A stretch of DNA of 64,000 nt from Bedellia somnulentella (GCA_963576735.1 OY755181.1:4278001-4342000); one strand, 5' to 3'; shown: positions 9,063 through 19,966, numbered from the stretch's first letter. Notes: generated from the letters alone by a model not told the origin. A program made the numbers and translations.

Positions 9063-11640
9063 GTTTATGAGTACTTCTTACCACCAACAAGAGCTGGTGG
9101 CTCCCGCCAAGCTGGCAGTACTAGTCCCAGGACAAGAACTAGACCAGCCTGGATGAGGCGGATTGAAAGCCGTATCACAAAGGCCAGGGTCCTCATCGGC
9201 AAACTGACCAGCTTCAGATAAGGCAACAATAGGCCGAGGGTAGTGCGCTTCGTCAGGGAGGTATTCCCCGGTTAGAATGTCTTTGACAACTCGCCGGAGT
9301 TTACCTGTAGACTTGTGGAGCGCATCGATGATCTGAAGCAGATCACTGCTTGGGGTAAGCGAAGTAGGCAATATTCTGAAAGGGTAAAGAGGTACCACCA
9401 GAATCGTCTCTTCATGAGTGACCAGAAGAAGTTCTACAGAACTTTGGAGCGTCCCGATGTGGTTTCGACGGGCCAGCGACCGGAAAAAGCAGATGTAGTT
9501 GCCTTTTGACGTGGGCTTTGGTCGCTGCCTGTTAATCACGAAGAGGGCCGATGGTGCGAGGCGTTCGAGGGAGCGTGCGAATCCATAGCGCCTATGAAAC
9601 CCGTCAACATATCCGAGGAGGATGTGGTGGCTGCGATCCGTAAGGCTCTGAACTGGAAAAGTTCGGGGCCGGACGGATTGCACCATTACTGGTTGAAGGG
9701 GTTCACCCGCTGTCACGCTACTCTCGCTCTCCAGTTCCAAAGTGCCCTCGAAAGTGGGATGAGGGAAGTTGTTGAAAACAATGTGATATCTGGAGCTCAG
9801 AACGGATATAGGGGCGGTAGTCGCGGTAGCAAGGAGTTACTCCTCATCAATGCGGTCGTAGGCCAACTGGTCAAACGCAACCGTCGGAACTTTTCCGCTG
9901 GCTGGATAGACTACAGGAAGGCGTTCGATTCGGTACCTCATTCATGGCTCATGAGGGTCCTCGAGCTGTACAAAATTGATAGTGCAGTTCGACACTTCCT
10001 TGGGCAATGTGTGGGGTGCTGGAGAACGATCCTGAGTTTAGACGGTCAGCGAATGACTGGCGCGGATGATTAAATTGATTTAAAGCGAGGGATTTTCCAG
10101 GGCGATTGCCTGAGTCCAGTTTGGTTTTGCTTGGCCCTGAATCCTCTAAGTACACTCTTGGAGAATTCGGGGACAGGCTTTCAGTTTCGGAAAGGCGGGC
10201 CACGCTTGCCTCATCTCCTATACATGGATGACCTGAAGCTTTACGCTCCCACGGCTGGCTGGCAGATTGGCGGAGCTACTAACGATCACTAATGATTTCA
10301 GTGGTTCCGTCAAGATGGAGCTCGGGGTCGATAAATGTGCAGTCATTCATGTCGAGAATGGGCATGTCGTGCACTCTGATGGTGTCGATGTCGGCAACAA
10401 TCATTTGAGGGCACTCTCCGAGGCTGAAACATACCGGTATCTGGGCATGTCACAAACCATCGGTGTGAAGGTGGCAGACGTGAAACAGGGTGTTTGCAAG
10501 GAGTTTTATGAACGCCTGAAAAGTGTGCTAAATAGCACACATGTCAGGCGTTAATAAAATCTGAGCCATTAACTCCTGGGTCATGCCCGTACTGATGTAT
10601 ACATTTGGCGTGCTCAGATGGACTCAGACCGAAATTGACGCTCTGGACAGACGAGTCCGCACGACGATGAACTCTCATCGAATGCATCATCCGAGGTCGT
10701 CGGTTATGAGATTGTATATCCCACGGAAGTGTGGTGGTCGAGGCCTCTTGAGTGCCAAAACCATGCACAACCGCGAGTTATGCAACCTCAGAAACTATTT
10801 CACGAACCTTTCGTGGACCGTAAAGCCTCCCTGCATTGGCTGCTCTTTGGGGAAACTGAAGGTTTTGTCTGTGCAATACAAGACCAGGTTATCAAGACGC
10901 GGAACTATCGGAAATACATCCTAAAGGACGGTACCACAGACGTTTGTCGAGCATGTGGCCGTCCCCGAGAGTCACTTAGGCATGTTATTTCCGGTTGTTC
11001 GGCTCTTGCTAACACTGAGTACTTGCACAGACACAACCAAGCATCCAAAATCCTGCATCTGGAGCTCTCTCTGAAATACGGACTCTTGCAACAGAGGCTG
11101 CCGTATTACAAGTATCTGCCGGAGCCAATCCTAGAAAACGACCGTGCCAAAATCTATTGGGACCGATCCGTTATCACGGACAGGACTATTTTAGCGAATA
11201 AGCCTGATATCGTGGTATGGGATCGGTCGCAGTCGAGGGTATTTCTAGTGGATGTCACTATCCCGCATGACGAGGGTCTCGTGAAAGCCGAAACCGAGAA
11301 GCGTCGGAAGTATCTCGATCTGGCTCACGAGATCACCGACATGTGGGGTGTGACCTCGACTGAAATTATCCCAATTGTTTTGTCCGCGAACGGGTTAATT
11401 CCAACCAGCCTCGCGACCAACTTGAGGCGGTTGGATTTCTCTGGCGTGTCGGTTCCAGCACAAATGCAGAAAGCGGTGCTGCTCGATACGGCTCTCATCG
11501 TCCGTCGGTTCTTGAACCTGACTCCCTGACCCCGACCGACTGTGCTTTTGTCGGGGAGTACCGCCTTTCCCATTTAGAATTCTAATTTTCTGTTTCGGCC
11601 ATGGGTGAGGACAGAATCTAAAAGATAATAATAATCATAT
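9063..11640 (+). mobile_element. R4/Dong-like non-LTR retrotransposon, 5'-truncated and decayed
   Basis: About 2.5 kb of a LINE with reverse transcriptase followed by a CCHC finger and a restriction-like endonuclease, the layout of the R2/R4/NeSL group. GC content is clearly higher than the flanks. After the stop at 11529 comes a short 3' UTR with a CCCCGACC...GTCGGGG inverted repeat, then TAATAATAAT at about 11625. The Dong element of Bombyx mori is known to insert in TAA repeats, which supports the R4/Dong assignment. The left edge is approximate and no target duplication was found. Confidence 0.85.
9153..11529 (+). pseudogene. R4/Dong-like reverse transcriptase/endonuclease pseudogene
   Basis: The reading starts in one frame with RPAWMRRIESRITKARVLIG. 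In-frame stops occur at 9219 (TAA), 9273 (TAG), 9507 (TGA, where related elements have W in FWRGLW) and 10071 (TAA). RT motifs are WIDYRKAFDSVPHSW (about 9903-9947), GIFQGDCLSP (about 10089) and the catalytic YMDD (about 10222). Frameshifts follow near 10250, 10555 and 10797. The final frame, ending at 11529, holds the finger CRACGRP..LRHVISGC (about 10951) and the endonuclease core KPDIVVWD...FLVDVTIP (about 11200-11265), both apparently intact. The protein would have nicked the target and copied its RNA there; this copy cannot. Confidence 0.85.
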
Positions 11641-12565
11641 TCATAATCATATACAAATAAGGTCATATTTTAAAAATATTATTTTTTCAAAATATGACCA
11701 CAATAACTTGCCTCAAAATGTAATGCTTTCGAATCGAAAACAACAAAACAAACAAGTGTAATTAAGTCCGGCTGTATAAAAATGAATACCTTCCCCGATT
11801 TCGCCTTCAAACTTTTGTGTTAGTTCATTCGAGAATCTTTGCAACAAGATCCGTTTTAACGTAGTCACGCACACTTTGCATAAAGTTAGGAAATCTTAGT
11901 ATTCGTTTTATTTAGTGATAAATGAGGATTTGGGTCTTATCTTAACTAACTCAAGATGTTCAGTAAATTTCAATTATAACTATAGGGAAGGAATGGATAT
12001 ATAATGTTATTAAACACGTTACGTCACACCAGAGGGCAAAAATACCAATTCTAATAAACATTGAATGTCATTTTTGTACTTGTATTTAGTAAATCCATGA
12101 GACATGTGGTGTCTGCACAATGTGGCGCATAATACACGAAAACGCTCATGTAAATTCTTGAACGTGTTTTTCCTTACCACTAACAAATGGTTAATGAGAC
12201 TACACGTAAACAATTATACACTGTACAGGAGTTTACACACTCTAAATTCAGTTTTTTTAACGATCTCTTCTAGACAGATTAAAATCAATATCGACTATAA
12301 TGTTTTATTCACTGAACTGATAAGTACTTTGGATTTGATTAGTATTATGTTTATCCTAAGTAAAACTGGTTAGTTTTTTTTATAAACAAAGACTATGTTG
12401 ATTAGATATTGTGTAGATGCTGCCCCTTTAAGCGAGATTTGACGATCGGCCTCATTTTCAAAGTGAGCTCTATACCTACCTACCCAATCGTAGTGTTTGT
12501 CCCAGGTGTACTCGTATATATTGGTCAATTACTTAAAGAGAATTAATTGGACACTTATATATATA
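11641..12565. other. AT-rich stretch, no recognised gene
   Basis: Begins in the TAA/CAT-rich flank of the R4-like element. Frames at 12019-12213 (-) and 12104-12373 (+) overlap on opposite strands and show no known motif. No repeat recognised. Confidence 0.4.
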
Positions 12566-12712
12566 CTTACTTACTTACTTATACTCACGCCCATTGTTCC
12601 CATTGGGGTAGGCAGAGACTATCGATCGCCACTTTGTACGATCCAGGCAAATCACTTTTGCTTCTGTTACATTCATCATTCTTCTCATACATGCTCTTTT
12701 ATTCTTCATACT
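12566..12712 (-). mobile_element. RTE-L LINE, 3' fragment
   Basis: Minus-strand 3' end: (ACTT)n tail, ACTCACGCCCATTGTTCCC, GGGGTAGGCAGAGACTATCG, and CATACATGCTCTTTTATTC, where it stops at a TA microsatellite. Confidence 0.8.
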
Positions 12713-12749
12713 ATATTTTATTATATATATATATATATACTATATATTA

Positions 12750-12805
<56 letters not shown>

Positions 12806-12830
12806 AAATATAGTAAACCATACTAAAATA
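12713..12830. repeat. (TA)n microsatellite
   Basis: Nearly pure TA alternation, longest from about 12752 to 12802. It joins directly to the truncated end of the RTE-L fragment. Confidence 0.9.
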
Positions 12831-13403
12831 TATATACTATACTTTACTAAAAAGCCTTCAGAAATTATTAATTTACTTAAGAATGCTCACGTTTATTCAA
12901 ATGTAACTTCTCAAAACTTAATGTAAGCCTAATTCTTAATCCATTAAAAACTTCTTAACATCACTGCAAACTTTTCGTGAAGCCAATAAACTTTGCAACT
13001 TTGATTCTGTTAATTTTAATTCACTTGTAAAGTAATCCTTTGGCGGGTTAGCCTTCGGACGCATTTATGTTTTTAAGTTTTACAGCATTATTTATGGATT
13101 TATTTTTGTCAACCCTACTATGCTTAGAAGGGTTCATGAGTGCTGAGGACTAGGATACTGAAAAGACGGAATGAAAAGCATTCATTTTGATTCAGTTTAA
13201 TAAGTATCAATGTAGTTGTTCGTGTCATAAAAGCTGGGAAATCGGTTTTAAATTCAGTAATGGCGCATTTAATTATTTTTTCTTATTTTGTAAGCTCTTG
13301 TACAATTTCTTAGCACTTTCTACGCTAATTAATTTAGCTTTAAACTCGTTTCTTGCTCCTTTTTATTTAAACTTATATTTGTTTCCTACGCTAGCGGGAC
13401 AAC
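12831..13403. other. AT-rich stretch, nothing recognised
   Basis: A 74-codon frame at 13187-13411 (+) has biased hydrophobic composition and ends in the SINE-B head. No gene supported. Confidence 0.45.
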
Positions 13404-13556
13404 CGTGGTAGCTCAGTGGGTAGAACTCTAGCCTATCCTGCAGACTAGCCAGGGTATCAAATCCCAGGTCGGGCCCACACCAATTGTCTTTTCTAAAGTC
13501 ATTTGTGTTATTAATTTATCATGTTCATTAACGGCGAGAGAAAACATCGTAGGCAT
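13404..13556 (+). repeat. SINE-B, 5' part
   Basis: Clear A box (TAGCTCAGTGGGTAGAAC) and B-box region (TATCAAATCCCAGGTCGGGC), then CACACCAATTGTCTTTTC and AACGGCGAGAGAAAACATCG. The 3' half is missing. Confidence 0.8.
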
Positions 13557-14349
13557 ATCTGAAATTAAACTATAACCACATCAAATATAGAGTTTAATCC
13601 AATAAAAATAATTACTGACTTGATAATGAGTTGTTGACGAGTATTAAAATGTCAAGTCCAAGTTCTAATTTTTCTATCAAAGCTAAAAAGTACACAAATT
13701 TTCTCATTTTCATTGTATTAACAATTCGTCAAACAAAACAAGCATTTCAGAAAAAATATTTTTTTAGTTATGCAAAAATTCATTCACAGATCTGAAAAGT
13801 CTTTTTATTTCATCCCGTGTGAAGTAAGCGGTGACGTTATTAACTGCTGTGTAATTAAGGCTTTCAAACTTCGTCTTGAATTTACCGGTTTCTTAATAAA
13901 CGCAGGGAAGCATGCAGTGAGTTGATCCGAAACACTAAAGGTTTTATTTTTTTACAACTTTCAGATGTGAGTTCATTTATTTATCGTCTAAAACCATCAT
14001 AAAATTAAAAGATATAGTTTAGGTAACTAGTCGTTAACTATGTTTATATTAGGTTAGTGGAAAATATACTAAAATTATCAAAATTTATTAAAAAACTTGA
14101 ACCAGTTCTAATCATGTAAATTTTATACGAAACTGTGAATGAACAAGTCTAAATTCACAATATAATTATTTTATTCATAAATAGGATTTGAACATAAAGT
14201 TTTTGACAAATATATGTGCATAAGATTTCTGCTATTAATATTTAAAATCTCAAAAAGTGGTTGATGGTTATGTACAAATTAGAATTTATGCATTTCATAA
14301 TATTTTTGGCAAATATGAGCTTTACGTTTTACTTTTTTTACAAATGTGT
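13557..14349. other. AT-rich stretch, nothing recognised
   Basis: No convincing frame, terminal repeat or family match seen. Confidence 0.45.
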
Positions 14350-14521
14350 GAAAAGATCGTGAGGAAACCCATCATGGCTAAGTTGTACTTATTCATGTGA
14401 CAGAGTATTCGTACAAAATGTCGATAGGCCTGCCCCTCTATCCCGTGAGTACACTGTCCGAGTAAAACGTGGCTACTCTGATCTCCAGGTGACAATGTCA
14501 CGTGATGTTCAGAAGAACAAA
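14350..14521 (+). repeat. SINE-B, middle part
   Basis: Matches the SINE-B body from CGTGAGGAAACCC through GATAGGCCTGCCCC and GAGTACACTGTCCGAG to GTCACGTGATGTTCAGAAG. Both ends are lost. Confidence 0.75.
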
Positions 14522-14797
14522 AAAACCGGTTTAATAACTATTTATATGAATTATAAATATAAATACACTTCACACTATAAAACTTCTATTTTTTGTCAGC
14601 TTGGAATCACCCGCACACGGAAAAACTAGAAGAAGTACCAATTAAGAAAATCTTGGGTCTATACTAACGTAAAATAGAACCATGAAAGAAATAAAGAATG
14701 CGTTAGTAGTTCAATCTTAAGTTGTATGCTAGAAACATAAACAGCAGAGTGCATTCACAAATATAAGCGGGATTTTTTGTAAACGATCTTAACTAAG

Positions 14798-15163
14798 GTG
14801 TTGGCTGAGAATAGAACTGATATTTATCTTTTTGTGGGTGTCGTTGAAGGCAACTAACGCCCGATTTCTGAATTGAGTATTCTAGCTGAGAACAACTTAA
14901 GTATCGTTCTGTCGCATTGAAATCTTAACAAATGAATGAGACAAAACGATACTTAAGTCGTTCTCAGCTTGAATACTCACTTCAGAAATCGGGCGTAAGA
15001 GTAAGTATGGAGCTTTTTAAGTGATGATAGAGTGATGTGGTTAGAGACACATCGTCAATAATACTTAATTTTTCTATCTTCTCTCCAATCGACTTCGAAA
15101 TGTGGTTGAGGAATTGTTGATTTAGAAGCTCTAGCTACCCCATATTACTTATTTGCGTGATGA
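14798..15163 (+). repeat. SINE-A interrupted by a MITE
   Basis: The 5' part (GTGTTGGCTGAGAATAG, GTGGGTGTCGTTGAAGGCAA) ends at CTAA. The rest (TATGGAGCTTTTTAAGTGA to CTACCCCATATTACTTATTT) resumes after the MITE at 14858-14995. Removing the MITE and one TAA restores the usual GCGACTAAGGGTATTGGGGC order. Confidence 0.7.
14858..14995. mobile_element. Hairpin MITE, PIF/Harbinger-like, copy 1
   Basis: A 138-bp near-palindrome beginning CGCCCGATTTCTGAATTGAG and ending in its inverse, flanked by TAA on both sides (14855-14857 and 14996-14998). The host SINE-A supplies the empty site, so the edges are well defined. A 3-bp TAA/TTA duplication is typical of PIF/Harbinger. The second copy is at 32494-32629. 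Confidence 0.85.
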
Positions 15164-15237
15164 ATACGAAAAGTTAGTTATTATTACATTACATAATAAA
15201 TTTAAATGATGATATTCTGACCTCATAAAATTATTTT

Positions 15238-15422
15238 CATATACATACATACTCGCCATTAGTTCCCATTCGAATCCTGAGTCTCGCGAGAATCATGGAG
15301 ACTTATCAATCTTTAATACATGCTCTTTTATTCTTCAAAATACGAACGCCTACCTTTTTGAACACATTTAGTATTTGATCTAAATGTGTCCTCTGTGGTC
15401 GTCTTTTACTGACATTAACATT
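15238..15422 (-). mobile_element. RTE-L LINE, decayed 3' fragment
   Basis: Minus strand: a CATACATACTCGCCATTAGT start, then CATGCTCTTTTATTCTTC, ACCTTTTTGAACACATTT and TGTCCTCTGTGGTCG. A rearranged segment replaces the usual GGGGTAGGCAGAG block. Confidence 0.7.
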
Positions 15423-15529
15423 ATTTTCATAATTTTTACATCATTAGAAGAAATATTTTTTCATCTACAACTAACAGGAATACATATACAGTGACAAAAT
15501 TCAAATTAACTTTACAGATTGCTTTTTTA

Positions 15530-16075
15530 TATATATATATATACTCACGCCGTTAGTACCCGTTGGGATAGGCAGATACTATCGATCGCCACTTTGTACG
15601 ATCCTGGTAAACCTCTTTAGCTTCATTCACATCCATCAGTCTTTTCATACATAAGATAACATAAACGTTCACGCCGAATATCCCCGAAGGGGTTGGCAGA
15701 GGTACTAATACTTCTGAACATCACGTGACTTTGTCACCTGGTGTTCAGGGTACCCACGTTTTGCATGGACAGTGTACTCACGTGATAGGGGGCAGGCCTA
15801 TCGCCGTTTTGTACGAATACACTGTCACATGACTAAGTACAACTCAGTCATGTGGGTTTCCTCACGATGTTTTCCCTCACCGTTAACAACCTTGATAAAT
15901 TAACCACACATATGTCTTTAGAAAAGTCAAATTGGTGTAGGCCCGACCCGGGATTTGAACACTAGTCGCTTGCACATTAACCGGTGTTCTACCCATTGAG
16001 CTATCACGTATCTTTTCATACATGGTCATTTATTCTTCATACTACGGATGCCTGCCTGTCGCTTGATTATTATAG
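15530..16075 (-). mobile_element. RTE-L LINE fragment split by SINE-B
   Basis: LINE pieces 15530-15652 (ACTCACGCCGTTAGTACC to TCTTTTCATACAT) and 16011-16075 (TCTTTTCATACATGGTCA to GATGCCTGCCTGTC) flank a complete SINE-B. The 13-bp TCTTTTCATACAT is duplicated at the junctions. Confidence 0.85.
15653..16010 (-). repeat. SINE-B, full length, nested in RTE-L
   Basis: A 358-bp insertion between perfect 13-bp duplications at 15640-15652 and 16011-16023. It runs from the tail (ATAACATAAACG) through GTTCACGCCGAATATCCCC to the tRNA-like head (B box near 15950, A box GAGCTATCACG at about 15999-16009). SINE-B was active after this LINE copy landed. Confidence 0.9.
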
Positions 16076-16365
16076 TTTAAAATTGATAGATCTAGTCAAT
16101 AACGTGAACTCAAGACTATATGTTCCTTTTTAATTTTGTCAAAACTTTGCCTGATCTACTGATTTAATTCAGTCTTTCCATTATCGTGTAATTTAAAAAG
16201 GAAACAGAGATAGCTCGAATTGGGTGAAAAACCAATTAACCAATCATATTGAAGTGGAAATCAGTCACTCAGAACACACCGATGTACATACTGTACATAG
16301 GTATATTAACAGAAAAATAGTAAAAAAGTCCTTTGATTTAAAAATCCTACATTACTATACAAACA

Positions 16366-16672
16366 TATTCTCACGCAGTTAGTTCCTATTGGGGTAGGCA
16401 GATACGATCGATCGCCTCTTTGTACAATCCTGGCAAACCTCTCTAGCTTCGTTCACATCTATCAATCTTTTCATACATGCTCTTTTATTCTTCATAGTTC
16501 GTCACCTGCATTTTGGAGCAAATTTTCTATTTGATCCAACTGTGTTCTCCGAGGTTGGCCTTTACTAACATTACCTTTTACGATCTCTTTCACCAATCTA
16601 ATGTCATCCATCCTCTCTAAAGCCCAGACCATCTCAACATTATATTTTCTTTCATCTTTTATCTTTTCATTT
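16366..16672 (-). mobile_element. RTE-L LINE, 3' fragment (left arm of head-to-head pair)
   Basis: Minus-strand 3' end from CTCACGCAGTTAGTTCC to about 16672, with substitutions and small deletions relative to 16678-17072. The 5' ends of the two copies nearly touch. Confidence 0.8.
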
Positions 16673-16677
16673 TTCTT

Positions 16678-17072
16678 GGTTATGTGATCGTGTGAGGAAT
16701 GATGTGATTCGTGAAAGGTGTGGTGTAAAAGATGATATTGTAAGAAAGATAGAAAAAGGAATGTTGAGATGGTTTGGGCACATAGATAGGATGGATGACA
16801 GAAAAGTGGTGAAAGAGATCTATAGAGCCAATGTGGAAGGTAATGTTAGTAGAGGACGACCTCGGAGGACACATTTAGATCAAATAGAAAATGTGCTCAA
16901 AAAGGCAGGTGTCCGAAGTACAAAGAATAAAAGAGCATGTATGAAAAGATTGATGGATGTGAATGAAGCTAGAGAGGTTTGCCAGGATCGTACAAAGTGG
17001 CGATCGATAGTCTCTGCCTACCCCAATGGGAACTAACGGCGTGAGAATATGTATGTATGTATGTATGTATGT
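16678..17072 (+). mobile_element. RTE-L LINE, 3' end with open frame (right arm of pair)
   Basis: A frame at 16692-17036 encodes 114 residues of the RT C-terminal region: MLRWFGHIDRMDD, SRGRPRRTHLDQI, and a VSAYPNGN end, followed by the hairpin and (TATG)n. The frame stays open up to the truncation point at about 16678. There is no RT active site. The last 200 bases match 6705-6916. Confidence 0.85.
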
Positions 17073-17271
17073 TCATCATTTACACCACACCTTTCACGAA
17101 TATATTCATAAGTTGTTATTAATTTATTATTGTTGTTAATTAATGTGTTGCATAGGTATATTCAAACCTCAATATAATTTTGAAAGCAGCCTCTGCCTAT
17201 ACTTTAAATTAAAATCGATGTTTTAGTAAAAGATAATTAATAAAGGTAGGCGCCCAAACGATAGTCCTGCG

Positions 17272-17560
17272 TCTTTGGTCTAGTGGTAGAGCGTTTGGCT
17301 CACAATTCGGAGGTGCCGGGCTCTAACAGGAAATAATAAGAATGAATCACCTGATAACAAGTCTCCTGATTATCTGGAAATTAATATGATTCCATATTTT
17401 GGATGGCACGCTAAACCGTTGGTAGCGACTGCTACTACAATAGAATTCAATAATCTGCTAATCCAAACTTGGCCAGCGTGGTGTACTATGGCAAAAGTCA
17501 CCCTCATCAGAGTCGGACAAAAGAGAACATAATAATATATGGGTTGATCAGACCAAACAA
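17272..17560 (+). repeat. SINE-D, diverged
   Basis: tRNA-like head TTTGGTCTAGTGGTAGAGCG..TTGGCTCAC..TTCGGAGGT, then GAATCACCTGATAACAAG, GATTCCATATTTTGGATGGCACG and GGCCAGCGTGGTGTACTATGG, ending near ATATATGGGTTGATCAG. Confidence 0.75.
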
Positions 17561-17593
17561 AATTATAAAAATAAAAGGCATATACATATACTT

Positions 17594-17848
17594 GCCGTGT
17601 AGTGCCGGCTTAGAATGTTGCTACCCCTTTCTACCCAAGGGTGTCGTGTCGTAAGAGGCGACTAGGGGTATTGGGGCTTTTTATTGGATTTTTGGGCGAT
17701 GCTGTTGGAGACCCATCACCAAAAACCTTTATTTTACCACCTTTTCCCCACTCAAATTCCAAAAGTGGGCAAAAGAATTTATAATTCCTTGGCTCTGGCT
17801 ACCCCTTCTAGGGAATTATAGCCGTGAGTATATGTATGTATGTATGTA
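17594..17848 (+). repeat. SINE-A, full length
   Basis: Complete from GCCGTGTAGTGCCGGC to GTGAGTATATGTATGTATG, with the hairpin CTACCCCTTCTAGGGAA present. It lies between a SINE-D and a SINE-B fragment. Confidence 0.9.
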
Positions 17849-17867
17849 CTAAGAGATGACTAAAAAC

Positions 17868-18065
17868 GGTGAGAGAAAACATCGTGAGGAAACTCATATG
17901 GTCACTGTCGCATGACTAAGCACAACTCGTGCTTAGTCATGCGACAGTGTATTCATATAAGACGGCGAGAGGCCTGCCCCTTATCACGTGAGTAAACTGT
18001 CCGAGCAAAACGTGGGTACTCTGAACACCAGGTAGACAATATCAGGTGATGTTCGGAAGTCTTAG
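17868..18065 (+). repeat. SINE-B, middle part with internal hairpin
   Basis: SINE-B body from ACGGTGAGAGAAAACATCG to GATGTTCGGAAGTC. Inside it a perfect 21-bp inverted repeat (17903-17923 and 17929-17949, 5-base loop AACTC) has replaced the normal single GACTAAGCACAACT stretch. Confidence 0.8.
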
Positions 18066-18861
18066 TACACGACTATTCAAAAGTATTAGTGTTTGGGTTG
18101 GAATTACTAAATTCCAATGGTGCGCGAGAGATTTGAGAGGTTCGCACTAAATACTGATCGATATTAGCCTACCTTAAGCACAACCTAATCATTTAAAGTC
18201 AAAACATCGATGTTCAATAAGCTGATATATTTGTTATTAATCTATCAGTCTGGTTTCGAAATCAGGTCAAACTTGTAACACGATAAGCCACTTTAGTTCT
18301 GTAATTTGATGCGACCTAATTAGCGTTGAGACTCTCGTTACTTTGTAAACAGAAAAGTTGATTGAAGCTACCTGCATTATTAAGAAAAGTGAGTTTGTTC
18401 TTAAAGCTTGTTTGTTGTGTAATCTCGGCTTATGATACAACGCAGTCATGTTTTTCTATATATATATCGTATCACTTTCCAACTTTGAGATAGAAGCTAT
18501 TATTATTTGATCTTCCACTGTTGAAAAATCATATACCACACTGTAAAATTATTTTTTGAAAGCTTTAGCCAAATCTTTTGAATTACAAGTAAAATAAAAT
18601 TTATAACACCTAATCGGTCCACACATAATGTCAGCTAATAAATACATACATTTTCGGTTGTAATCTTACAAAAGCTTACTCAGAGTGAGTGTCGTAACGT
18701 ACATCCTAGTCCATACATATAGGGTGTCTGTTAGGACACTCGTTTCTGCGTAGACACCTTATAGGCGCAGCTGTAGGGTGGCAGATAAGAATAATCCCTT
18801 AGTTTTACTGCTATACTTATTACCCCCTACTTTTAGAGAGGAGAATAAAAGAAGTAAAAGA
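18066..18861. other. AT-rich stretch, no recognised gene
   Basis: No known motif in short frames such as 18267-18449 (-). Confidence 0.45.
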
Positions 18862-18960
18862 AAAGGTCGTAGGTTCAATCCCCGCCAGTGTCAAAATTTT
18901 TCTTTCTTTTATTTATTAGTAATAATCCCCACATGAGGTTTTCACGAACAAAAATATTCA
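18862..18960 (+). repeat. Family C, 3' part
   Basis: T-arm remnant GGTCGTAGGTTCAATCCCCG, then CAGTGTCAAAATTTTTCTTTC and the conserved TAATAATCCCCACATGAGG end. A single copy, not an inverted pair. Confidence 0.7.
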
Positions 18961-19828
18961 AATTAAATAAAGTAAAAGATATTTAAAAGGTTGGAATATG
19001 CAACAGAGTAAAAGACTTTTTATTGCGCATCACTATATACAACCATTCGCAGCTTAATCTCTAAAAGCAACCTCTTCTAGACAAAATCATCAGGCGACAT
19101 GTCAGGTTGAAAGTTTCGATATTAATTATCACTATCGGTAGATGTAGAAATAGGAAATTATTACATTTCTTTTATTCTGCTGATCAAACGCTAACTTCTA
19201 TTTTTCGTTCACTTTGTAACACATAAAAAACATTTCAGACTTCTTGTACCTAAAACCTACTCATCCCATTAATACGATATATATTTTATAGTTAACCATT
19301 ATAAAACTGTACATTGTCCGGCTTAAGAACTTCGAATAGAGAAAATCATAATTTAAAAATACCTTTCATGGTTCATACTATTTTACCCACAAAACATTTT
19401 GAGTACCAGTCAAATGTTGCTTTTTACACATACAATTGAAAATGTACATCACACCATTTGATGTGAAATTTGTTACATCAATAGGTATTTTGCCCAAAAA
19501 ATCAACTGGTGTCACAACTAAAAATCTTTTTGTAACAAAAATATAAATAAGAATAAAATATATATTTATTCATGTACAGTATGAATAAAATGTACCCGAG
19601 GGATATACCAGCTCTGACCTCGAGTTCAGTTTTAATACAAGCACGGGTTTAAGCTCTGACAGCCGGGAAGAGTAATAGTGGTTCGATAACGAGAGCCGTG
19701 CATATTTTAATTCAACTTTATTCATATACAGTATGCTATCTCTATTAATCACAACTAAAACTTTATGAGGAACGGATAATCTACATCAGAATTCAAAAGA
19801 GGTTTAATGTCTATATAAAAAAATAACA
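18961..19828. other. AT-rich stretch with a 19-bp direct repeat
   Basis: TTTATTCATGTACAGTATG at 19565-19583 recurs with one change at 19717-19735, enclosing 133 bp that reads unlike its surroundings. This could be an insertion with target duplication. Nothing else recognised. Confidence 0.35.
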
Positions 19829-19966
19829 GCCTGCGTGAGTACACTGTCCTAGCAAAACGTGGGTACTCTGAAAACCAGGTGACAATGTAACGTGATGTTC
19901 AGATTAGTATCTCTGTCAACCCTTTCGGGGATATTCGGCGTGAACGTTTGAGTTTTGAGTCTTGAA
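19829..19966 (+). repeat. SINE-B, 3' part
   Basis: From CCTGCGTGAGTACACTGTCC through GTGATGTTCAGATTAG and the hairpin AACCCTTTCGGGGATATTC to GGCGTGAACGTTTGAG. 5'-truncated. Confidence 0.8.

Noticed and set aside
9078..9740. A 220-codon minus-strand frame, the second longest in the window
   Set aside because: It is antisense to the R4/Dong-like reverse transcriptase, whose conserved motifs read on the plus strand. High local GC keeps the antisense frame open.
12547..12826. Overlapping frames of 67 and 109 codons
   Set aside because: They read through the antisense of an RTE-L fragment and a TA microsatellite, giving runs of Tyr and Ile.
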